Of a DNA stretch of 10,084 bases, positions 6,229-10,084 are shown piece by piece. Every line of letters starts with the position of its first letter. Position 1 is the stretch's first letter. This DNA comes from Candidatus Dadabacteria bacterium. GTDB taxonomy: Bacteria; Desulfobacterota_D; UBA1144; Nemesobacterales; UBA2774. The notes beneath the pieces are model-generated. The model had not been told where the DNA came from and searched no databases. It saw nothing but the letters and a program-made list of their open reading frames with translations. The DNA is taken from contig JAHKKQ010000065.1 in assembly GCA_020027805.1 (NCBI GenBank), positions 1 to 10,084 of the forward strand. Direction: 5' to 3'. The position numbers were made by a program, and so were the translations under genes.

Positions 6229-7164
6229 ATGTTAGGTTTATGGTCTAAAGAGGCAAAAGCCAGGAACAGAGCCAAGCAGTTAATCTCCCAGACACAGGTC
6301 CTATTAAGCAAGAATAGCGCGAAGATCAACCCGGAATCCGCTGCCGTAGTAAATAAAAAGATAGCGGGGACGGAGATGGCTCTGGCCGGGGGTAATACGG
6401 AAGAAATAATCAGGAGGACGAGTGACCTGGAAGGGGCTTCGAGAGACTACCTGTCCAGGTTTGCGAAATCGAAGCTGAGACAAAACGTCGAGGCGCTCGT
6501 TTTTGCGGTGGCACTTGCGCTCCTCATCAGGACGTTCGTGTTCCAGCCCTTCAAGATCCCGTCGGGGTCGATGATACCCACTCTCCTCGTCGGGGACCAC
6601 CTGCTCGTAAGCAAATTCATTTACGGCACCAAGATCCCCTTTACCGACAAGATCGTCTTCCCGATCGAGCAGATCAAGAGGGGAGACGTAATAGTCTTCA
6701 CTTACCCCAACACCGAGCACGACCCCTCGAAGAATAATATTTATTACATCAAGCGGGTCGTGGGCATACCCGGGGACAGGATAGAGCTCGACGGCAGGCA
6801 GCTCGTAATGAACGGACAGAAGGTGCCCATCGATTTTACGGGTACTTATATGGACGAGAGGAACGGGGAGCAGTTCGACGAGTACAAGGAAGACCTTTTC
6901 GGCGACGAGCACACGGTGATTTACAGAAAAGGCAGGGACTCAACCAACAAGGGGAGTTTCATTCCGGTAAGCGTGGTCCCCGAAGGGCACGTATTCGTAA
7001 TGGGCGATAACAGGGACAACAGCCAGGACTCGAGGTTCTGGGGTTTCGTGCCGTTCGGCAATATCGCCGGGAAGGCGTTCCTGATACACTGGTCGTGGGA
7101 CTTCGAGAGCCCTGACATTGCGAACAAGGTGAGATGGGACAGAATTCTTTCGGGTATAGATTAA
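6229..7164 (+). CDS. lepB: Signal peptidase I with N-terminal helical extension
   Basis: LepB is the inner-membrane Ser/Lys protease that removes signal peptides from secreted proteins. Counting from ATG 6229 (311 residues), a membrane segment lies at about 89-106 (ALVFAVALALLIRTFVF). It is followed by the catalytic Ser in SGSMIPTL (S114), the general-base Lys in YIKRVVGIPGD (K175) and the conserved GDNRDNS at 259-265. Before the membrane helix are about 85 mostly charged, helical residues. Their spacing (RAKQLISQTQ, then an Ala/Glu-rich helix, then AGGNTEEI) resembles the C-terminal lid of DnaK; similar extensions are, to my recollection, common in deltaproteobacterial LepB. The frame is open to a TTG at 6115 inside rel and an ATG at 6139. 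I prefer 6229 because 6140-6228 is AT-rich and holds a promoter. The start is the least certain point. Confidence 0.93.
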   Translation: MLGLWSKEAKARNRAKQLISQTQVLLSKNSAKINPESAAVVNKKIAGTEMALAGGNTEEIIRRTSDLEGASRDYLSRFAKSKLRQNVEALVFAVALALLIRTFVFQPFKIPSGSMIPTLLVGDHLLVSKFIYGTKIPFTDKIVFPIEQIKRGDVIVFTYPNTEHDPSKNNIYYIKRVVGIPGDRIELDGRQLVMNGQKVPIDFTGTYMDERNGEQFDEYKEDLFGDEHTVIYRKGRDSTNKGSFIPVSVVPEGHVFVMGDNRDNSQDSRFWGFVPFGNIAGKAFLIHWSWDFESPDIANKVRWDRILSGID

Positions 7165-7208
7165 TTCGCTATTTGGATTTATGATGGGGTTGACGGAGGT
7201 AGGGCAAG

Positions 7209-7559
7209 ATGAAGAGCATATCTTCCGTTTTCTGGATTTTGCTGCTGGCCCTGATTTTCTATGTCGGGTTCAAAGTGGTGCCTCTCTATTATCGCGGTAT
7301 ATTCGGAATAAGGGGCATATGTCAGGAAAACGCCGATGTTTATCACAAGTACGGCCGCGGCTATGTGCAGTCCGGCATATCCGAGATGCTGCGGAACATA
7401 GGGATCCCCAAAGAGAACAGTGAATTCAGTATCACGCCTGAAGGCGATATGATAGTCATACGTATCAGGTACGAGGACCAGGCGAGCTTCTTCGACAGGT
7501 ATACGAAGGATTTCGAGTTCGAGTACGAATGCGAAGGCGTGCTTAAGAGCGTATATTGA
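7209..7559 (+). CDS. Small single-span membrane protein, DUF4845-like
   Basis: A 116-residue protein whose N-terminus is one hydrophobic helix (about residues 5-26) with a single Lys before it. It probably leaves about 90 residues outside the cytoplasm. The rest predicts a helix (SGISEMLRNIGIP, about 55-67) followed by strands with alternating hydrophobic and charged residues (MIVIRIRYED). This resembles the small DUF4845 proteins often encoded next to lepB in proteobacteria, whose job is unknown. The family call is by architecture and neighbourhood, not by a decisive motif. ATG 7209 has GGAGGT at 7195-7200 with an 8-nt spacer, the best ribosome site in the window. It follows lepB by 44 nt and precedes pyrR by 12 nt. 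A role with signal peptidase is only suggested by position. Confidence 0.75.
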   Translation: MKSISSVFWILLLALIFYVGFKVVPLYYRGIFGIRGICQENADVYHKYGRGYVQSGISEMLRNIGIPKENSEFSITPEGDMIVIRIRYEDQASFFDRYTKDFEFEYECEGVLKSVY

Positions 7560-7571
7560 AAGAGGGCCCAT

Positions 7572-8105
7572 ATGCCGACTAAAACTGTAATGGATTCTGA
7601 CGCGGTCAACAGGACCATCTCGAGGATAGTCAACCAGATACTCGAAAGGAATAACGGTGCGCGGGACCTGGCTATTATCGGCATCAGGACCAGGGGCGTA
7701 TACATCGCCGGGAGAATCGCCGGGGAGATCGAGAGGATCGAGGGTATAAAGCCTCCGCTCGGGACCCTCGATATAACCCTCTACAGAGACGACCTCAGGC
7801 ACAAGGCCGAATGGCCGAAGGTTAAAAAAACAGAGATACCGTTCCCGGTGGAAGACAAGAAGGTAATACTCGTCGACGACGTCATATACACGGGGCGCAC
7901 GATAAGGGCGGCCATAGACGAGATCATGGATTACGGCAGGCCCTCCTCCATCCAACTCGTGGCGCTCATAGACAGGGGGCTCCGAGAGCTCCCGATACAG
8001 CCCGACTACGTGGGGAGCAAGCTCGATACGCTCAGCTCGGAAGAGGTCAGGGTCCGGTTAAGGGAAGCCGACGGCACGGACGAAGTGAATTTAGTCACAG
8101 GGTAA
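7572..8105 (+). CDS. pyrR: PyrR, pyrimidine operon RNA-binding regulator / uracil phosphoribosyltransferase
   Basis: This 177-residue type I phosphoribosyltransferase carries the PRPP loop VILVDDVIYTGRT at 98-110, the IGIRTRG segment at 36-42 and the PyrR-type IDRGLRELPIQPDYVG at 133-148. These match PyrR better than general phosphoribosyltransferases. Classical PyrR has His where L137 stands in DRGLREL; the meaning of this change is unclear. In Gram-positive bacteria PyrR binds UMP and pyr leader RNA to cause attenuation, and it also makes UMP from uracil and PRPP. AGAGGG at 7561-7566 precedes ATG 7572 by 5 nt. It sits 12 nt after the DUF4845-like gene and 3 nt before pyrB, which fits pyr control, yet no PyrR-binding loop or attenuator hairpin is visible between the genes. 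It may control translation, act elsewhere, or serve mainly as the enzyme. Confidence 0.93.
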   Translation: MPTKTVMDSDAVNRTISRIVNQILERNNGARDLAIIGIRTRGVYIAGRIAGEIERIEGIKPPLGTLDITLYRDDLRHKAEWPKVKKTEIPFPVEDKKVILVDDVIYTGRTIRAAIDEIMDYGRPSSIQLVALIDRGLRELPIQPDYVGSKLDTLSSEEVRVRLREADGTDEVNLVTG

Positions 8106-8108
8106 AAC

Positions 8109-9038
8109 ATGGCTTTCGAGCGAAAACACATACTGGGGCTTCAGGAATTGACTGCCGAGGAAATTACACTCATCCTCGATACGGCGGAGTCCATGAAAGA
8201 GGTCTCCGAGAGGGACGTGAAGAAGGTCCCCGCATTGAGGGGCGTCACCGTGTGCAACCTCTTTTTCGAGCCGAGCACGCGGACGAGGTCCTCTTTCGAG
8301 ATAGCCGAAAAGAGGCTGAGCGCGGACGTATTGAACTTCACCACATCCCAGAGCAGCGTCGTCAAGGGCGAGAGTCTCCTCGATACGGCCAGGAACCTCG
8401 AAGCCATGGGCGCGAGCATGATTGTAATAAGGCACCCGATGTCGGGCGCGCCGTGGCTTCTGGCGAAAAAGCTCGACTCATCGATAATAAACGCCGGGGA
8501 CGGCTCTCACGAGCATCCGAGCCAGGGTCTGCTCGACCTGTTCACGATAAGGCAGCTCAAGGGAAAGATAGAAGGGCTCAGGGTAGTGATAGTAGGCGAT
8601 ATACTCCACAGCCGTGTGGCGAGGTCGAGTATCTGGGGCTTTATGAAGCTCGGAGCCGAGGTAAGGGTGGTCGGGCCTCCGACGCTCGTGCCGAAATATA
8701 TAGAGAATTTCGGCGTGAAATCTTACTTCAGCCTGGAGAAGGCGGTAGAAGGCGCGGACGTCGTGATCATGCTCCGGATCCAGAAGGAAAGGCAGGACTC
8801 CGAGTACTTTCCCTCGCTCAGGGAATACTCGAGGTTTTACGGGCTCACCAGGGACAAGTTAAGATCCGCTGCCGGGGACGTGACCGTGATGCACCCGGGA
8901 CCGATCAACAGGGGCGTCGAATTGTCTTCCGATATAGCGGACGGGCCCGGCTCGGTAATTCTCGAGCAGGTGTCAAACGGTATAGCCGTGAGGATGGCGA
9001 TGTTTTATCTGGTCGCCTCCGCGAGGAGCAGCGGATGA
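8109..9038 (+). CDS. pyrB: Aspartate carbamoyltransferase, catalytic chain
   Basis: PyrB condenses carbamoyl phosphate with aspartate to N-carbamoylaspartate, the committed step of UMP synthesis. In the 309-residue protein the carbamoyl-phosphate loop is STRTRSSFE at 56-64, with K86 in SSVVKGES from the neighbouring 80s loop. Then come RHP at 108-110, HPSQGLLDL at 136-144 (HPTQ or HPSQ is usual), HSRVARS at 167-173, the aspartate-binding R-Q pair at about R223/Q225, and the diagnostic HPGPINRG at 262-269. Length is normal. It starts 3 nt after pyrR and its stop overlaps the pyrC start by 4 nt (ATGA), so the pair is probably translated coupled. No pyrI regulatory chain is present in the window. 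With a class I PyrC partner, an Aquifex-like PyrB-PyrC complex is plausible; this is inference. Confidence 0.97.
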   Translation: MAFERKHILGLQELTAEEITLILDTAESMKEVSERDVKKVPALRGVTVCNLFFEPSTRTRSSFEIAEKRLSADVLNFTTSQSSVVKGESLLDTARNLEAMGASMIVIRHPMSGAPWLLAKKLDSSIINAGDGSHEHPSQGLLDLFTIRQLKGKIEGLRVVIVGDILHSRVARSSIWGFMKLGAEVRVVGPPTLVPKYIENFGVKSYFSLEKAVEGADVVIMLRIQKERQDSEYFPSLREYSRFYGLTRDKLRSAAGDVTVMHPGPINRGVELSSDIADGPGSVILEQVSNGIAVRMAMFYLVASARSSG

Positions 9039-10084
9039 GCATCTTGGTAAAGGGGGGCAGGATAATAGACCCTTCAAGGAACCTCGATAAGGTCGGAAAT
9101 ATTCTCATAGAAAAAGGGACTATCAAGTCGTACCCGGAGGATATAAAAAAGCTCGAAAAGGATTCCGCAATAAAGGTAATCGACGCCGGCGGCAAGATAG
9201 TCGCTCCCGGACTCGTCGATCTGCACGTCCATCTGAGAGAGCCGGGATATGAGCATAAAGAGACCATACGCACAGGGTGCGAATCAGCGGCGGCGGGCGG
9301 CTTCACCTCCATCGTCTGCATGCCCAATACAAACCCCATAAACGACAACGCGTCCGTAACCGAATATATAATGCTCAAGGCGCGGACGGAGGGCGTGGTG
9401 AACGTATACCCGCTCGGCGCCATAACCAAGGGAGAGAACGGAGAGACCCTCGCCCAGATCGGCGAGATGTATGAGGCCGGCTGCGTGGGGGTAACGGACG
9501 ACGGCATGCCCGTGATGAATTCCAAGGTCATGCGCCATGCGATGGAATATGTAAAGGCCTTCGGGATTCCCGTGATATCGCACTGCGAGGACCTTAACCT
9601 CTCGGGTAACGGAGTGATGAACGAAGGCGATACGTCGACGCTCCTCGGGTTAAGCGGCATCCCGTCAGCATCGGAGGACGTGATGGTTTCCCGCGATATA
9701 ACACTCGCCGAGCTCACGGGGACCCATCTCCACATCTGCCACGTATCGACCGAGGGGTCTGTGAGGCTCATCAGGGCCGCCAAGGAGAGGGGGGTGAGGG
9801 TGACCGCCGAGGCGGCGCCCCATCATTTCACCCTTACCGACAAGACCGTCGCGGAGTACGATACGAACGCGAAAATGAAGCCGCCCTTGAGAAGCGAAAC
9901 CGACATGGATGCGGTCAGGGAAGGGCTCAGGGACGGCACGATAGATGTGATAGCTACGGACCACGCCCCTCACAGCGAGGATGAAAAAATGGTGGAGTTC
10001 GATCTGGCCCCCTTCGGCATAGTGGGACTCGAGACGGCGCTTCCGCTTTCGTTAAAACTGGTCGAGGACGGCGTACTCACGCTT
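9035..10084 (+). CDS. pyrC: Dihydroorotase, class I (3' end beyond the window)
   Basis: PyrC closes N-carbamoylaspartate to dihydroorotate. The frame is open from ATG 9035 to the last base (350 codons, no stop), and family members have roughly 425 residues, so the C-terminus is cut by the window. Metal and active-site signatures are in place: HVH of DLHVHLREPG (H64, H66), TDDG at 154-157, the His of SHCED (H183), HICHVST (H236) and ATDHAPH (D309). This DLHVHLREPG/ATDHAPH type is class I, distinct from the E. coli PyrC type. GAGGAG at 9023-9028 lies 6 nt before the start, and the start overlaps the pyrB stop. In Aquifex such a dihydroorotase works in complex with PyrB, which would fit the coupled genes here. 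Confidence 0.96.
   Translation, partial: MSILVKGGRIIDPSRNLDKVGNILIEKGTIKSYPEDIKKLEKDSAIKVIDAGGKIVAPGLVDLHVHLREPGYEHKETIRTGCESAAAGGFTSIVCMPNTNPINDNASVTEYIMLKARTEGVVNVYPLGAITKGENGETLAQIGEMYEAGCVGVTDDGMPVMNSKVMRHAMEYVKAFGIPVISHCEDLNLSGNGVMNEGDTSTLLGLSGIPSASEDVMVSRDITLAELTGTHLHICHVSTEGSVRLIRAAKERGVRVTAEAAPHHFTLTDKTVAEYDTNAKMKPPLRSETDMDAVREGLRDGTIDVIATDHAPHSEDEKMVEFDLAPFGIVGLETALPLSLKLVEDGVLTL

Noticed and set aside
7179..7955. Minus-strand open frame of 258 codons opposite the DUF4845-like gene and pyrR
   Set aside because: It crosses two well-supported plus-strand genes and shows no family pattern.
8905..9783. Minus-strand open frame of 292 codons opposite pyrB and pyrC
   Set aside because: Ser/Pro/Thr-rich reverse reading of conserved enzyme sequence, without a ribosome site.
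1..10084. CRISPR array, tRNA/rRNA gene, insertion sequence or phage genes
   Set aside because: No regular spaced repeats, cloverleaf sequences, transposase motifs or phage structural genes were seen anywhere in the window.

Overview
The window reads as bacterial chromosome. Its right-hand 8.7 kb (about 1390 to the end) is a dense, same-strand set of housekeeping genes with fairly high G+C and frequent ATA and AGG codons. Its left-hand 1.4 kb is AT-richer, sparsely coding and partly decayed. The gene content (bifunctional Rel, PyrR, class I dihydroorotase, and a LepB with a long N-terminal helical extension) suggests a Gram-negative lineage of the broad deltaproteobacterial or Dadabacteria-like kind. 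That placement is a guess from gene style, with no marker-level proof.

Layout. 1-353 is non-coding, with a 12-bp tandem duplication, two palindromes and a dyad around a -10-like sequence. 354-664 is a carboxymuconolactone decarboxylase (AhpD-like) gene broken by an internal deletion plus frameshift. 768-1007 encodes a small two-helix membrane protein of the NrtS nitrate/nitrite transporter type, followed by an overlapping 24-codon ORF of unknown reality. 1082-1389 has no gene I can support. 1390-2070 encodes a HAD phosphatase/phosphomutase and 2179-3264 a mannose-1-phosphate guanylyltransferase. From a good sigma70-like promoter at 3286-3314 runs a probable operon: gmk, rel, lepB (with its own internal promoter at 6188-6216), a small DUF4845-like membrane protein, pyrR, pyrB and pyrC, which is cut by the window end.

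How they fit. Gmk turns GMP into GDP. Rel uses GTP/GDP to make (p)ppGpp and also destroys it. PyrR senses pyrimidine nucleotides, and PyrB and PyrC carry out the second and third steps of UMP synthesis. The right-hand operon therefore joins guanine nucleotide supply, stringent response and pyrimidine synthesis, with signal peptidase I in the middle. HAD and ManC probably belong to sugar-phosphate/GDP-mannose metabolism.

I found no clear undescribed system. The best leads are the DnaK-lid-like domain on LepB, the decayed left arm, apparently leaderless starts at manC and lepB, and pyrR with no visible attenuator.
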